Below, piece after piece: positions 26,104 through 35,040 of a DNA stretch of 64,000 nt (position 1 is the stretch's first letter; the number at the start of each line of letters is the position of its first letter). A program made the translations under genes and the position numbers. The notes beneath the pieces are model-generated. The model had not been told where the DNA came from. It saw only the letters and a program-made list of their open reading frames with translations, and ran no database searches. This stretch comes from Antarctobacter heliothermus (lineage in GTDB: Bacteria; Pseudomonadota; Alphaproteobacteria; Rhodobacterales; Rhodobacteraceae): positions 1 through 64,000 of the forward strand of contig NZ_FZON01000007.1 in the NCBI RefSeq assembly GCF_900188425.1, read 5' to 3'.

Positions 26104-26583
26104 ATGACCCGCATCGCGCATATCGAACTGGACGACGCCAATCTGCCGCCGCCAACGCCGGAGATTGAACAAGAGCGTCGCGTGGCGATGTTTGACCTGA
26201 TGGAGGAAAACTCCTTTGTCCTGCCCGCGCGGGAGGACAGGCCGGTGCCGGACGGGCCGTATCATGTGGGGCTGTCGATCCGGGACAAGCGGCTGGTCTT
26301 TGACGTGACCGCCGAGGATCATGAAAAGGCGGCAGAATTCCACCTGTCGTTGTCCCCCTTTCGGCAGGTGGTGAAAGACTACTTTCAGATCTGCAAAAGC
26401 TATTTCGACGCGGTCAAGACGCTGCCGCCCAGCCAGATCGAGACGATCGACATGGCGCGGCGCGGCATCCACAATGAGGGCGCGCGCATCCTGCAAGAGC
26501 GGCTGGAGGGCAAGGTGGAGGTCGACGACGATACCGCGCGGCGGCTGTTCACCCTGATCTGCGTGCTGCATTTCGGAGGCTGA
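26104..26583 (+). CDS. UPF0262 family protein
   Basis: This 159-residue protein has N-terminus MTRIAHIELDDANLPPPTPE followed by IEQERRVAMFDL, the signature of UPF0262. An upstream ATG at 26095 is rejected because AGGA spans 26092-26095 and fits the ATG at 26104. Later segments include GPYHVGLSIRDKRLVFDV and ARRGIHNEGARILQERL. The function is unknown. It is followed, with one nt between stop and GTG, by the phosphatase gene, the conserved order. Confidence 0.9.
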   Translation: MTRIAHIELDDANLPPPTPEIEQERRVAMFDLMEENSFVLPAREDRPVPDGPYHVGLSIRDKRLVFDVTAEDHEKAAEFHLSLSPFRQVVKDYFQICKSYFDAVKTLPPSQIETIDMARRGIHNEGARILQERLEGKVEVDDDTARRLFTLICVLHFGG

Positions 26584-26584
26584 G

Positions 26585-27031
26585 GTGCCGGAGTTGCCGC
26601 AGTCGGTGCTGTTTGCCTGCGATCACAACGCGGTGCGGTCCCCGATGGCCGAAGGAATCATGAAAAAGCTGTACGGCACAGAGACGTATGTGCAGTCGGT
26701 CGGCGTGATGAACGATCTGGAAATCAACGGCTTTGCCATCGCCGCCTGCCGCGAGATCAACGTGGAACTGGAACGCCACCGCTCGCGCAGCTTTGAAGAG
26801 ATGGAGCAGATGGGTGAGATGCTGTCCGGTTTTGACCTGATCGTCACGCTGTCGCCGGCCTCGCAGCGGCGGGCGTTGCAACTGACGCGCTATTATCATC
26901 TGACGGTGGAATACTGGCCGGTGATGGACCCGACGGGGATCGGCGAGACGCGGGAGCAGAAGCTGAACGCCTTTCGGCAGACGCGCGACCAGCTGGTGTC
27001 GCGGTTGAGCGGAACATGGGACGCGGCCTGA
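26585..27031 (+). CDS. Low molecular weight phosphotyrosine phosphatase family protein
   Basis: This 148-residue protein has the P-loop C-x5-R signature as FACDHNAVRSPMAEG and a likely general acid in VMDPTGIGE, as in LMW-PTPases and related arsenate reductases. It starts with GTG one nt after the UPF0262 stop codon, so it is translationally coupled. Proteins of this type in this syntenic position are widespread in alphaproteobacteria, with unknown physiological substrates. Confidence 0.87.
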   Translation: MPELPQSVLFACDHNAVRSPMAEGIMKKLYGTETYVQSVGVMNDLEINGFAIAACREINVELERHRSRSFEEMEQMGEMLSGFDLIVTLSPASQRRALQLTRYYHLTVEYWPVMDPTGIGETREQKLNAFRQTRDQLVSRLSGTWDAA

Positions 27032-27084
27032 CGCGGGGCGGGAAAATGGGTATTTTTCACAGAGAAGAAACGGGAGGCGTTCGG

Positions 27085-27486
27085 ATGACAACGGCGAGCG
27101 ACGTGGTGGCGGCGTATTTTGCGGCGTTCAATGCCGGGGACACGGCGGGAATGCTGGCGTGCCTGTCCGAGGACGTGGCGCATCATGTCAACGAGGGGCA
27201 GGTGCGGGTTGGCAAGGCGGCGTTTGGTGCGTTTTGCGATCACATGAGCCGGTGCTACCGCGAAGAGCTGAGCGATGTGGTGGTCTTTGAGGCCGAGGGC
27301 GGCGCGCGGGCGGCGGCGGAATACATCGTCAACGGCACCTATCTGAAGACCGATGCGGGGCTGCCGGAGGCGCGGGGGCAGACGTATCGCCTGCCGGCGG
27401 GGTCGTTTTTCTCGCTTGAGGGCGGCAAGATCACGCGCGTGGTGACCTATTACAACCTTGCGGACTGGATGACGCAGGTGTCGTGA
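27085..27486 (+). CDS. NTF2-like/ketosteroid-isomerase-fold protein
   Basis: This 133-residue SnoaL/NTF2-like protein starts at the ATG at 27085, after GGGAGG. It begins VVAAYFAAFNAGDTAGMLAC and contains VAHHVNEGQVRVGKAAF, with the cone-fold pattern of enzymes acting on small hydrophobic substrates. Its stop codon overlaps the start of the following GNAT gene. The substrate is unknown. Confidence 0.82.
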   Translation: MTTASDVVAAYFAAFNAGDTAGMLACLSEDVAHHVNEGQVRVGKAAFGAFCDHMSRCYREELSDVVVFEAEGGARAAAEYIVNGTYLKTDAGLPEARGQTYRLPAGSFFSLEGGKITRVVTYYNLADWMTQVS

Positions 27487-28067
27487 TGCGGGTCGAGGTA
27501 CTGACGGGGCAGGCGCTGGAGGCGGCGCTGGACGACGTGGCGCGGCTGCGGATCGCGGTGTTTCGTGCCTTTCCCTATCTGTATGACGGGGATCTGGCGT
27601 ATGAGCGCGGCTATTTGCAGACCTATCGGGACAGTCCGGGGGCGGTTCTGGTGGGGGCGTTTGACGGGGATCGGCTGGTCGGGGCGGCCACGGGTACGCC
27701 GATGGAGGATCACGCCGATGATTTTGCCGGGGCCTTTGCGGGCACGGGCTATGATCTGGGCGATGTGTTCTACTGTGCCGAATCGGTGTTGTTGCCGGAG
27801 TATCGGGCGCGCGGGATCGGGCATCGGTTTTTCGATCTGCGAGAGGCGCATGGCCGGGCATTGAACCGGCGCTACAGTGCGTTTTGCGGTGTGGTGCGGC
27901 CTGAGGATCATCCGTTGCGGCCCGAGGGCTACGCGCCGCTGGATCCGTTCTGGCGCAAGCGTGGCTATGTCCCTTTGGACGGCGCGGTGGCGCGGTTTCG
28001 GTGGAAGGATGTCGATCAGGACGTGGAGACGGTGAAGCCGTTGCAGGTCTGGCTTCGTGAGATGTGA
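27486..28067 (+). CDS. GNAT family N-acetyltransferase, paired with a nitrilase-fold enzyme
   Basis: This 193-residue acetyltransferase-like protein begins MRVEVLTGQALEAALDDVAR and has the core AESVLLPEYRARGIGHRFFD, with the acetyl-CoA loop RARGIGHRF. An in-frame GTG one codon upstream is possible. The gene overlaps the preceding stop codon and is followed 9 nt later by a carbon-nitrogen hydrolase. In other bacteria GNAT and nitrilase domains occur fused in one protein, so these two probably act on one metabolite. Confidence 0.83.
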   Translation: MRVEVLTGQALEAALDDVARLRIAVFRAFPYLYDGDLAYERGYLQTYRDSPGAVLVGAFDGDRLVGAATGTPMEDHADDFAGAFAGTGYDLGDVFYCAESVLLPEYRARGIGHRFFDLREAHGRALNRRYSAFCGVVRPEDHPLRPEGYAPLDPFWRKRGYVPLDGAVARFRWKDVDQDVETVKPLQVWLREM

Positions 28068-28076
28068 GGAGAGGAC

Positions 28077-28973
28077 ATGAAGGTTGCAACAGCGTCATAC
28101 CCGGCGGATTTCCTTGCGGATTGGGATGCTTATGTCGCCAAGCTGACGCAGTGGGTGAGCGAGGCCGCAGGATCTGGCGCGCAACTGTTGGTGTTCCCAG
28201 AGTATGGCGCGATGGAGCTGGCGACGCTGGACGGGCGTGCGGTGGCGCTGGATCTGGAGGCGTCCATTCATGCGGTGGCCGCGCGGATTCCGGCGGTGGA
28301 TGCGCTGCATTCCGATCTGGCTGGGCGGTTCGGCGTGCATATCCTTGCCGCCTCTGCGCCGGTGGTGGACACAGCCGTGGCGGCGCGGCCTGTCAATCGC
28401 GCGCGGCTGTTCACGCCGACCGGCGGGATGGGGGTGCAGGACAAGCAGATCATGACCCGGTTTGAGCGCGAGGAGTGGCACATTGCCCCCGGCGGGCCGC
28501 TGCGGCTGTTCGAGACCGCGCTGGGCAAGATCGGCATCCTGATCTGCTACGACAGCGAATTTCCCTTGCTGGGACGGGCGCTGCAAGACGCGGACCTGTT
28601 GTTGGTGCCCTCTGTCACCGAGGCGCTGTCGGGGCATTCGCGGGTCCGGATCGGCGCGCAGGCCCGCGCGCTGGAGGCGCAATGCGTGGCCATCATGTCC
28701 TCTGTTGTGGGCACAGCGGACTGGAGCCAGTCAATCGACGAAAGCGTGGGGCGGGGGGCGGTGTTTGGCCCGCCAGACGTGGGCTTTCCGGCCACCGGCA
28801 TTCTGGCCGAGGGGGCGTTGAACGTGCCGGGCTGGACCTATGCCGAGGTCGATCTTGACGCCATCGCGCACGTCCGTCAGGACGGTGTCACCCTGAACCG
28901 GACCCATTGGGACGACCAGTTGGGACGCGATGACGCGGTGCCTGTTACAGTCCCGCGCTCGTTTGTGACTTGA
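28077..28973 (+). CDS. Carbon-nitrogen hydrolase (nitrilase superfamily)
   Basis: This 298-residue amidase/nitrilase-fold enzyme has a complete Glu-Lys-Cys triad: Glu in LLVFPEYGAMEL, Lys in GVQDKQIMTRFEREEWHI and Cys in GILICYDSEFPLLGRAL. It hydrolyses or condenses a C-N bond in an amide of unknown identity. GAGGAGAG precedes the ATG. It is the last gene of the NTF2/GNAT/nitrilase group inserted before infA. Confidence 0.88.
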   Translation: MKVATASYPADFLADWDAYVAKLTQWVSEAAGSGAQLLVFPEYGAMELATLDGRAVALDLEASIHAVAARIPAVDALHSDLAGRFGVHILAASAPVVDTAVAARPVNRARLFTPTGGMGVQDKQIMTRFEREEWHIAPGGPLRLFETALGKIGILICYDSEFPLLGRALQDADLLLVPSVTEALSGHSRVRIGAQARALEAQCVAIMSSVVGTADWSQSIDESVGRGAVFGPPDVGFPATGILAEGALNVPGWTYAEVDLDAIAHVRQDGVTLNRTHWDDQLGRDDAVPVTVPRSFVT

Positions 28974-29042
28974 AAACCCGGCGCGACAGGCTCATATTGC
29001 GCCCGCCGCGCCGAGAGCGCGGTTTTCGATTCAGGAGAGACC

Positions 29043-29261
29043 ATGGCCAAGGAAGATACGCTCGAATTTCCCGGTGTCGTGAAGGAACTCCTGCCGAACG
29101 CGACGTTCCGGGTCGAGCTAGAAAACGGCCATGAGATCATCGCGCATACGGCGGGAAAGATGCGCAAGAACCGCATCCGTGTCCTCGCGGGCGACAAGGT
29201 ACAAGTTGAGATGACCCCTTACGATCTGACCAAGGGGCGCATCAACTACCGCTTCAAATAA
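29043..29261 (+). CDS. infA: Translation initiation factor IF-1
   Basis: This 72-residue S1-fold protein occupies the ribosomal A site during initiation. It begins [20 protein letters not shown] and contains [19 protein letters not shown] and the C-terminal [12 protein letters not shown] strong AGGAGA site precedes the ATG. Length and sequence are canonical for alphaproteobacteria. Confidence 0.98.
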   Translation: MAKEDTLEFPGVVKELLPNATFRVELENGHEIIAHTAGKMRKNRIRVLAGDKVQVEMTPYDLTKGRINYRFK

Positions 29262-29398
29262 GCCGTTTCAGCGGCGGACGCGATGGCGCGCCCGCTGCGG
29301 ACCGGACCCGTGCGACACCGCGCGGCCAAGACAATTTGCGTCCGGACGCCGGGCGCGATAGGGCGCGTGCCAGAGTTCCGTTCAAAAGGCACGCCGCC

Positions 29399-29989
29399 AT
29401 GACCGACCGTCCCCGCCTTATCCTAGGCTCTGGTAGCCCGCGCCGCCGCGAATTGCTGGCGCAACTGGGTGTGACCGCCGACGATATCCGCCCCCCCGAC
29501 ATCGACGAAGACCCCAAAAAGGGTGAGTTGCCGCGCCCCTATTGCGTGCGTTTGGCGCGCGAAAAGGCGCAGGCGATTCCCTCTGACGCCGATGAGATCG
29601 TGCTGTCGGCGGATACCACCGTGGCGCTGGGCCGCCGCATTCTGGGCAAGCCCGAGGATGAAAAAGAGGCGGCGCAGTTCCTGACGCAGCTGTCCGGTCG
29701 GCGGCACCGGGTGGTGACCGCCGTGGCGGTGCGGCGCGGCGACCGGATCTGGGAGCGGGACGTGGTCACGCAGGTCAAGATGAAGATGCTGTCAAACGAG
29801 GAACTGAACGCCTACCTGGCCAGCGGTGACTGGCGCGGCAAGGCCGGTGGCTATGCCATTCAGGGACCGGCGGGCGCGTTCATTCCGTGGATCAACGGGT
29901 CTTTTACCGCCGTTGTCGGCCTGCCGCTGACAGAGACGGCGAATCTGCTTCAAGCGGCGGGATATCCGCTCTACAAACCGGCGTCATGA
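29399..29989 (+). CDS. maf: Maf family nucleotide pyrophosphatase
   Basis: This 196-residue house-cleaning enzyme hydrolyses non-canonical or excess nucleoside triphosphates to monophosphates. It shows the N-terminal [19 protein letters not shown] and the catalytic [20 protein letters not shown]. The [19 protein letters not shown] segment is also present. The ATG at 29399 gives the normal family length. The stop codon overlaps the start of the RNase E/G-like gene (ATGA). Confidence 0.94.
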   Translation: MTDRPRLILGSGSPRRRELLAQLGVTADDIRPPDIDEDPKKGELPRPYCVRLAREKAQAIPSDADEIVLSADTTVALGRRILGKPEDEKEAAQFLTQLSGRRHRVVTAVAVRRGDRIWERDVVTQVKMKMLSNEELNAYLASGDWRGKAGGYAIQGPAGAFIPWINGSFTAVVGLPLTETANLLQAAGYPLYKPAS

Positions 29990-31017
29990 AGGGCAGAACA
30001 ATTGCATTGGACCAGTGGGGCCCCCGCGAGGCGGCGGCGCTGCTGGTCGACGGACGGCTGGAGGATCTGTTGATTGACAGTGACCTGCCGCGTCCGGGGT
30101 CGATTTATCGCGGCATCGTCGAGCGGCCCATGAAGGGGCAGGGCGGGTTGTTCCTGCGCACGCCGGACGGGCCTGCGTTCCTGCGGCAGGTCAAGGGGCA
30201 TAGCCCCGGCGACCGGCTGCTGGTGCAGGTGACGGGCTATGCGGAGCCGGGCAAGGCGATCCCGGTGACGGCGCGCCTGCTGTTCAAGTCGCGCTATGCC
30301 ATTGTCACGCCGGGCGCGCCGGGCATCAATGTCTCGCGCCAGATCCGGGACGACGATGTGCGCGATGCGCTGCTGGAAATCGCCCATGAGACGCTGGCAG
30401 AGGCGGGCCTGCCTGAGGGCGCGGGCCTGATCCTGCGGTCCTCGGCGCATCCCGATGAGGCGGACGCGGTGATGGACGACATCCTTGCCATGCTGGACCT
30501 GTCCAAGGCGGTGATGGCGGATGTCGAGGGCGAGGCCGAAATGCTGGTGGAGGGCGATGGCCCCCATGCGTTGGCGTGGCGGGAATGGACCGCCCCGGCA
30601 GAGGTGGACGACGCCGAGGGCAGCTTTGCCCGGCATGAGATCGGCGAGTTGGTCGAGGCGCTGCGCCTGCCGCGTGTTGCGCTGCCCACGGGCGGCAGCA
30701 TGTTGATCGAGCCGACCTCGGCCCTTGTGGCGGTGGATGTGAACACCGGCGGCGATACCTCGCCTGCGGCGGGGTTGAAGGCGAACATTGCCGCGTTGCG
30801 CGATCTGCCCCGGCAGTTGCGGCTGCGGGGTCTTGGCGGTCAGATCGTGGTTGATCCCGCGCCGATGGTGAAAAAGGACCGCCGTCAGGTCGAGGCGGTC
30901 ATCAAGGCGGCGATCAAGACTGAGACGATCGAGACGGTTGTGGCCGGGTGGACCACGCTGGGCCTGCTGGAATTGCAGCGCAAGCGGGACCGCGTGGCCC
31001 TGACGGAGGTGATATGA
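29986..31017 (+). CDS. Short RNase E/G family ribonuclease
   Basis: This 343-residue protein carries the S1 and catalytic portions of the RNase E/G family. It contains [20 protein letters not shown], with the Mg-binding Asp of the D-x-N motif, and [16 protein letters not shown], with the second Asp. It is shorter than RNase G (about 490) or RNase E and lacks the C-P-x-C zinc link and small domain used for tetramer assembly. It overlaps maf upstream and yacG downstream by ATGA, in the common alphaproteobacterial order. It may act as a dimer or on few substrates. Confidence 0.83.
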   Translation: MKGRTIALDQWGPREAAALLVDGRLEDLLIDSDLPRPGSIYRGIVERPMKGQGGLFLRTPDGPAFLRQVKGHSPGDRLLVQVTGYAEPGKAIPVTARLLFKSRYAIVTPGAPGINVSRQIRDDDVRDALLEIAHETLAEAGLPEGAGLILRSSAHPDEADAVMDDILAMLDLSKAVMADVEGEAEMLVEGDGPHALAWREWTAPAEVDDAEGSFARHEIGELVEALRLPRVALPTGGSMLIEPTSALVAVDVNTGGDTSPAAGLKANIAALRDLPRQLRLRGLGGQIVVDPAPMVKKDRRQVEAVIKAAIKTETIETVVAGWTTLGLLELQRKRDRVALTEVI

Positions 31018-31196
31018 GCTGTCCGATTTGCGCCCGCGCCAGTGACGCGGAGTACCGGCCGTTCTGTTCCAAGCGCTGCGCCGATGTGGATCTGGCAAAG
31101 TGGCTGGGCGGTGGCTATGCCATCCCCTCGAACGATCCCGACGATATCGAAGAGGCCGCGCGCGCCGTGGTCGAAGAAGAGAGGAAACCGCACTGA
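31014..31196 (+). CDS. yacG: DNA gyrase inhibitor YacG, zinc-finger protein
   Basis: This 60-residue protein has four zinc-binding Cys residues in CPICARASDAEYRPFCSKRC, followed by DLAKWLGGGYAIP, the YacG signature. YacG binds GyrB and blocks DNA binding in Escherichia coli. It overlaps the RNase gene by ATGA and the next gene by TGATG, so five genes from maf to the PLP enzyme run almost without gaps. Confidence 0.93.
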   Translation: MSCPICARASDAEYRPFCSKRCADVDLAKWLGGGYAIPSNDPDDIEEAARAVVEEERKPH

Positions 31197-32440
31197 TGTT
31201 TGACGACGCATTGTTGAGCGAGATTCGCGGGCGCTTTGCCCATGTTGACGACTGCCCCTTTACCGGCAAGCGCATTTTCTTTGAAAATGCCGGTGGCGCG
31301 CTGACCTTGAACAAGGTGGTCGAGACCTCGGCGCGGTTTGCGGCGATCCCGGACAACCAGGGGCGGGACAACGTGGCGTCCAAGGCGTTGGTGGATGTGA
31401 TAGCGCAGGCGCGGGACGATGCGCGGCTGTTCCTTGGTGCCAAGGGTGGTGCTGTGGTTGTGGGCGAAAGCGGCACGGAACTGCTGTTCCGGCTGATCCG
31501 GGACGCGTGTCTGGGCGCCGGACCGGGCACGGCGCTGGGCTCGACCGTCGAACACCCGGCGTCCCGCAGCGCCATGGCGCGCTGGGCGGCGCAGGCGGGC
31601 CGTGACCATGTGCTGATCCCGCATGACGACGCGCTGGGGCAAGTCACGCCAGAGGCCTATGCCGCGCATGTGACGCCGCAGACGGCGGTGGCGACGGTGC
31701 TGCACACCTCTCCGGTGACGGGGATAGGCATGGATCTGGCGGGCATCGCGGCGGCGATCCGCGCGGTTGCGCCCGAGTGTTTCATCATCGTGGACGGCAT
31801 CCAGCACGCCTGTCACGGTCACATCGACGTGGCCGCGACCGGTGTCGATGGCTATGTCGTCTCGCCGTACAAGATGTTCTCGCGCCATGGATACGGCATC
31901 GCCTGGGCCTCGGACCGGCTGACGGCGTTGGCGCATGATTCGCTGGTTGGCGGGCCGGAGGGCAACTGGGAACTGGGCACGCGCGACACGGGCGCCTATG
32001 CGACGTTCTCGGATGTCGTGGCCTATTTCGACTGGCTGGGCGGGCAGGTGTCCGATGCCGGGGACGCCGCCGGACGGCTGACCGCCGCGCGCACGGCAAT
32101 CCACGCGCATGAGGCGGCGCTGTGTGACGCGATGGTGCATGGCACCGGCAACCTGACCGGGCTGGCGGATCTGCCGGGGGTGACCATTGTCGGCGGCACC
32201 GACAACCCGGCGCGTGAGGGGCTGGTTGGCTTTTGGGCGGAGGGCCACGGCTCTGCCGATCTGGTGACGGCGCTGAACGACCGAGGCATCCGCACCCATA
32301 TGCGCAAGGCGGATCACTATTCGGGCAACATCCTGACGCCACTGGGGCAGGCGGATTGTGTGCGGGTGTCGCTGGCGCATTACAACAGTCTGGACGAGGT
32401 GCGCGCCTTTCTGACGGCGATGCGCGAAATCCTGGGGTGA
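31196..32440 (+). CDS. Class V aminotransferase-fold PLP enzyme
   Basis: This 414-residue cysteine desulfurase/kynureninase-like PLP enzyme begins with FFENAGGALTLNKVVETSAR. PLP-site features are VDGIQHACHGHID and the Schiff-base Lys in VVSPYKMFSRHGYGIAW. The reaction (transamination, lyase or desulfurase) cannot be fixed from sequence. It overlaps yacG and precedes the 5-oxoprolinase genes by 62 nt, so a role in amino acid or glutathione breakdown is possible. Confidence 0.85.
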   Translation: MFDDALLSEIRGRFAHVDDCPFTGKRIFFENAGGALTLNKVVETSARFAAIPDNQGRDNVASKALVDVIAQARDDARLFLGAKGGAVVVGESGTELLFRLIRDACLGAGPGTALGSTVEHPASRSAMARWAAQAGRDHVLIPHDDALGQVTPEAYAAHVTPQTAVATVLHTSPVTGIGMDLAGIAAAIRAVAPECFIIVDGIQHACHGHIDVAATGVDGYVVSPYKMFSRHGYGIAWASDRLTALAHDSLVGGPEGNWELGTRDTGAYATFSDVVAYFDWLGGQVSDAGDAAGRLTAARTAIHAHEAALCDAMVHGTGNLTGLADLPGVTIVGGTDNPAREGLVGFWAEGHGSADLVTALNDRGIRTHMRKADHYSGNILTPLGQADCVRVSLAHYNSLDEVRAFLTAMREILG

Positions 32441-32502
32441 GGGTTTGGGGGGGGTTGGACATTGCCCCCCGACCGTGATGGGCTGGGGCGCAGGAGAGAC
32501 CC

Positions 32503-33246
32503 ATGCCCGATGAATTGACCCCCGATTGCCCGAGAATTGCGCCCATCGGTCTGGATGGGGTGATCGTCCGCTTTGGCGAGACGCTGTCGGAACCCGCCAA
32601 CCGCGCGGCGCTGGCGTTTCGCGCGGCGGTAGAGCGGGACATGCCGGAGGGGGTCGAGGAATGCTCGACCTCGCTGGTGTCGACCTACCTGCGGTTCGAT
32701 CCATTGCACCTGTCGCTGGAGGCGCTGACGACGGCGTTGGAACAGCGCCTGTCGGCCGAGGATTGGTACGCCGCGCCGCTGCCCGAAGGGCGGCGGCTGT
32801 TGCGTATTCCCACCGTCTACGGCGGAGATTTCGGCCCGCAGTTGGCAGAGGCGGCGCAGGCGGCGGGGATGCAGGCCGATGCGGCGGTCGAGGCGCTGTC
32901 GGGCGCGCGGGTGCGGGTCAGTGCCATCGGCTTTGCCCCCGGTCAGCCCTATCTGGGCACATTGCCAGAGGCCTGGGATATTCCGCGCCAGACCGGGCTG
33001 ACGCCGCGCGTGCCTGCGGGCGCGCTGGTGGTGGCGATCCGGCAATTCGTGTTGTTTTCGGTCACGGCCCCGACGGGCTGGCGGCAGGTCGGACGGACCG
33101 CTGCGCCGCTGTTCCGGCCCGACAGCGATGCGCCGTTTCTGTTGCGCCCCGGCGATGAGGTGATCTTTGACGCGGTTGAGGCCGGGGCATGGGACAGGTT
33201 GGCGGCGGACCCCAAAGGCGGGATCGTGACGGAGCCGCTGACATGA
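32503..33246 (+). CDS. pxpB: 5-oxoprolinase subunit PxpB
   Basis: This 247-residue protein of the KipI / allophanate hydrolase subunit 1 type is one subunit of the ATP-dependent enzyme that opens 5-oxoproline to glutamate. Typical segments are RIPTVYGGDFGPQL, IGFAPGQPYLGTLPEAWDIP and PTGWRQVGRTAAPLF. AGGAGA precedes the ATG, and the stop codon overlaps pxpC (ATGA). Confidence 0.93.
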   Translation: MPDELTPDCPRIAPIGLDGVIVRFGETLSEPANRAALAFRAAVERDMPEGVEECSTSLVSTYLRFDPLHLSLEALTTALEQRLSAEDWYAAPLPEGRRLLRIPTVYGGDFGPQLAEAAQAAGMQADAAVEALSGARVRVSAIGFAPGQPYLGTLPEAWDIPRQTGLTPRVPAGALVVAIRQFVLFSVTAPTGWRQVGRTAAPLFRPDSDAPFLLRPGDEVIFDAVEAGAWDRLAADPKGGIVTEPLT

Positions 33247-34250
33247 GCGGGCTGGAGATCTTGCAGGCCGGACCGGGGGTCACGGTGCAGGACATGGGCC
33301 GCTCTGGCTACTTGGCGCTGGGCCTGTCGCGCGGCGGCGCGGCGGACCGGCTGGCGCTGGCAGAGGGGGCGGCGCTGTTGCGCCAGCCTGTGGGCACGGC
33401 GCTGGAACTGGCGGGGTTTGGCGGTCGGTTTCGGGCGGATGTGCCTTGCCGGATTGCCCTGAGCGGCGCGCCGATGCGCGCCACGCTGGACGGTGCCCCG
33501 CTGGTCTGGAACGCCAGCCACCGGATGCCTGCGGGCGCGGTGCTGGACATCGGCGGGGCGCAATCTGGCGTCTATGGCTACCTGACGGTTGGTGGTGGGT
33601 TTGACCTGCCAGAGGCGCTGGGCGCGCGGTCCGCCCACCTGAGCGCCGGGCTGGGCGCGGTGCTGGAGGCGGGGGATACCCTGCCGCTGGCACAGGACAC
33701 CGGGCGCACGGTGGGGCAGGTGCTGGCCCCGCTGCCGCGGTTTGACGGCGGCGAATTATGCGTCCTGCCCAGTCTGCAAACCACGATGTTCCCCGACGAC
33801 ATGCGCGCCCGGTTCACGCAAGAGGCGTTTCGCCGCGACAGCCGGGGCAACCGGATGGGGATTCGCATCCTGCCGCCGGGTGAGGGCTATGGCCTGACCT
33901 CTGGCCAGACCATCGTGTCAGAGGTGATCACGCCGGGCGACATCCAGATCCCCGGCGACGGTGCGCCCTATATCCTGCTGTACGAATGCCAGACCACCGG
34001 CGGCTATCCCCGGATCGGCACGGTCATTCCCGCCGACCTGCCGCGCGTGGCGCAGGCCGCGCCGGGGGCGGAATTGCGGTTCCGATTCGTCACGCGGGAG
34101 GAGGCGCTGGAGGCCGAGGCCGCCCATCGCCGCATGATCGACGGGCTGCCCGGCACGACCCGCCCCCTGATCCGCGATCCGGCGCAGATGCCGGACCTGT
34201 TGTCCTATTCCCTGATCAGCGGCGTCACCGCCGGAGAGGAGCTGTCATGA
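33243..34250 (+). CDS. pxpC: 5-oxoprolinase subunit PxpC
   Basis: This 335-residue protein of the KipA / biotin-dependent carboxyltransferase-like family is the partner of PxpB. It begins LEILQAGPGVTVQDMGRSGY and includes YLTVGGGFDLPEALGARSA and TTGGYPRIGTVIPADLPRVA, all standard for PxpC. It overlaps pxpB and pxpA by ATGA on both sides, which implies coupled synthesis of the three subunits. Confidence 0.93.
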   Translation: MSGLEILQAGPGVTVQDMGRSGYLALGLSRGGAADRLALAEGAALLRQPVGTALELAGFGGRFRADVPCRIALSGAPMRATLDGAPLVWNASHRMPAGAVLDIGGAQSGVYGYLTVGGGFDLPEALGARSAHLSAGLGAVLEAGDTLPLAQDTGRTVGQVLAPLPRFDGGELCVLPSLQTTMFPDDMRARFTQEAFRRDSRGNRMGIRILPPGEGYGLTSGQTIVSEVITPGDIQIPGDGAPYILLYECQTTGGYPRIGTVIPADLPRVAQAAPGAELRFRFVTREEALEAEAAHRRMIDGLPGTTRPLIRDPAQMPDLLSYSLISGVTAGEELS

Positions 34251-35023
34251 CATCTGTCGATCTGAATGCCGACATGGGCGAAAGCTTTGGCCCGTGGGTG
34301 ATGGGGCAGGATGCCGATTTGCTGGAAGTTGTGACCTCGGCCAATGTGGCCTGCGGGTTCCATGGCGGCGATTGGGACGTGATGGCCGATACGATGGCCA
34401 TGGCGCAGGCGCGGAGCGTGGGCATCGGCGCGCATCCCGGCTTCGCCGATTTGCAGGGATTTGGCCGCCGCAGGATGCATCTGCCGGAGAAAAGCCTGCG
34501 CCATATGGTGCAGTATCAAATGGGCGCGGCGTTGGGCATGGCGCGGGCCGGGGGTGCGCAGGTGCGGCATCTGAAGCTGCACGGCGCGCTGTCCAACATG
34601 GCGTCCGAGGATGAGGCGCTGGCAGAGGCCTGTTATGGGGCCGCGCTGGAAGTGGCACCGGAGATCATCGTCATGGTGCTGGCCGCCACCGCGCAGCAGC
34701 GGGTGGTTGAGAGGTTGGGGTGTCTCTGGGCCGGAGAGATCTTTGCCGATCGGGCCTATAATGGGGATGCGACGCTGGTGGCTCGGCGGCTGCCGGGGGC
34801 AGTGTTGCATGATCCGGCCACAGCCGCGCCGCGTATCGTCAAGATGGTGCAGGCGGGGGCGATCCTGCCCGAAGAGGGCGCGCCAATCCCGGTGGCCATC
34901 GACACGATCTGCCTGCACGGCGACGGGGCGACGGCCTTGCCCATGGCCCGCGCGGTGCGCGCGGCGCTGGAGGCGGCGGGGATCACGGTAAAGGCATTCG
35001 AGGGGCGGCGCGGGGCGGCCTGA
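34247..35023 (+). CDS. pxpA: 5-oxoprolinase subunit PxpA (LamB/YcsF family)
   Basis: This 258-residue protein shows the LamB/YcsF signature DLNADMGESFGPWVMGQD, the metal-site HPGFADLQGFGRRRM and HLKLHGALSNMA. The Cys and Asp in VACGFHGGDWDVM are also kept. Together with PxpBC it recycles 5-oxoproline, which forms spontaneously from glutamine or glutathione. It ends 17 nt before the convergent znuA gene with no obvious terminator. Confidence 0.95.
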   Translation: MTSVDLNADMGESFGPWVMGQDADLLEVVTSANVACGFHGGDWDVMADTMAMAQARSVGIGAHPGFADLQGFGRRRMHLPEKSLRHMVQYQMGAALGMARAGGAQVRHLKLHGALSNMASEDEALAEACYGAALEVAPEIIVMVLAATAQQRVVERLGCLWAGEIFADRAYNGDATLVARRLPGAVLHDPATAAPRIVKMVQAGAILPEEGAPIPVAIDTICLHGDGATALPMARAVRAALEAAGITVKAFEGRRGAA

Positions 35024-35040
35024 CGCCCCGCGCGGTGCGT

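Noticed and set aside
25139-27031. An arsenic resistance operon (arsC plus LMW phosphatase)
   Set aside because: The phosphatase belongs to the conserved UPF0262 neighbourhood, and no arsenite pump or arsR is nearby. The ArsR-type gene at 43 kb lacks metal-binding Cys motifs.
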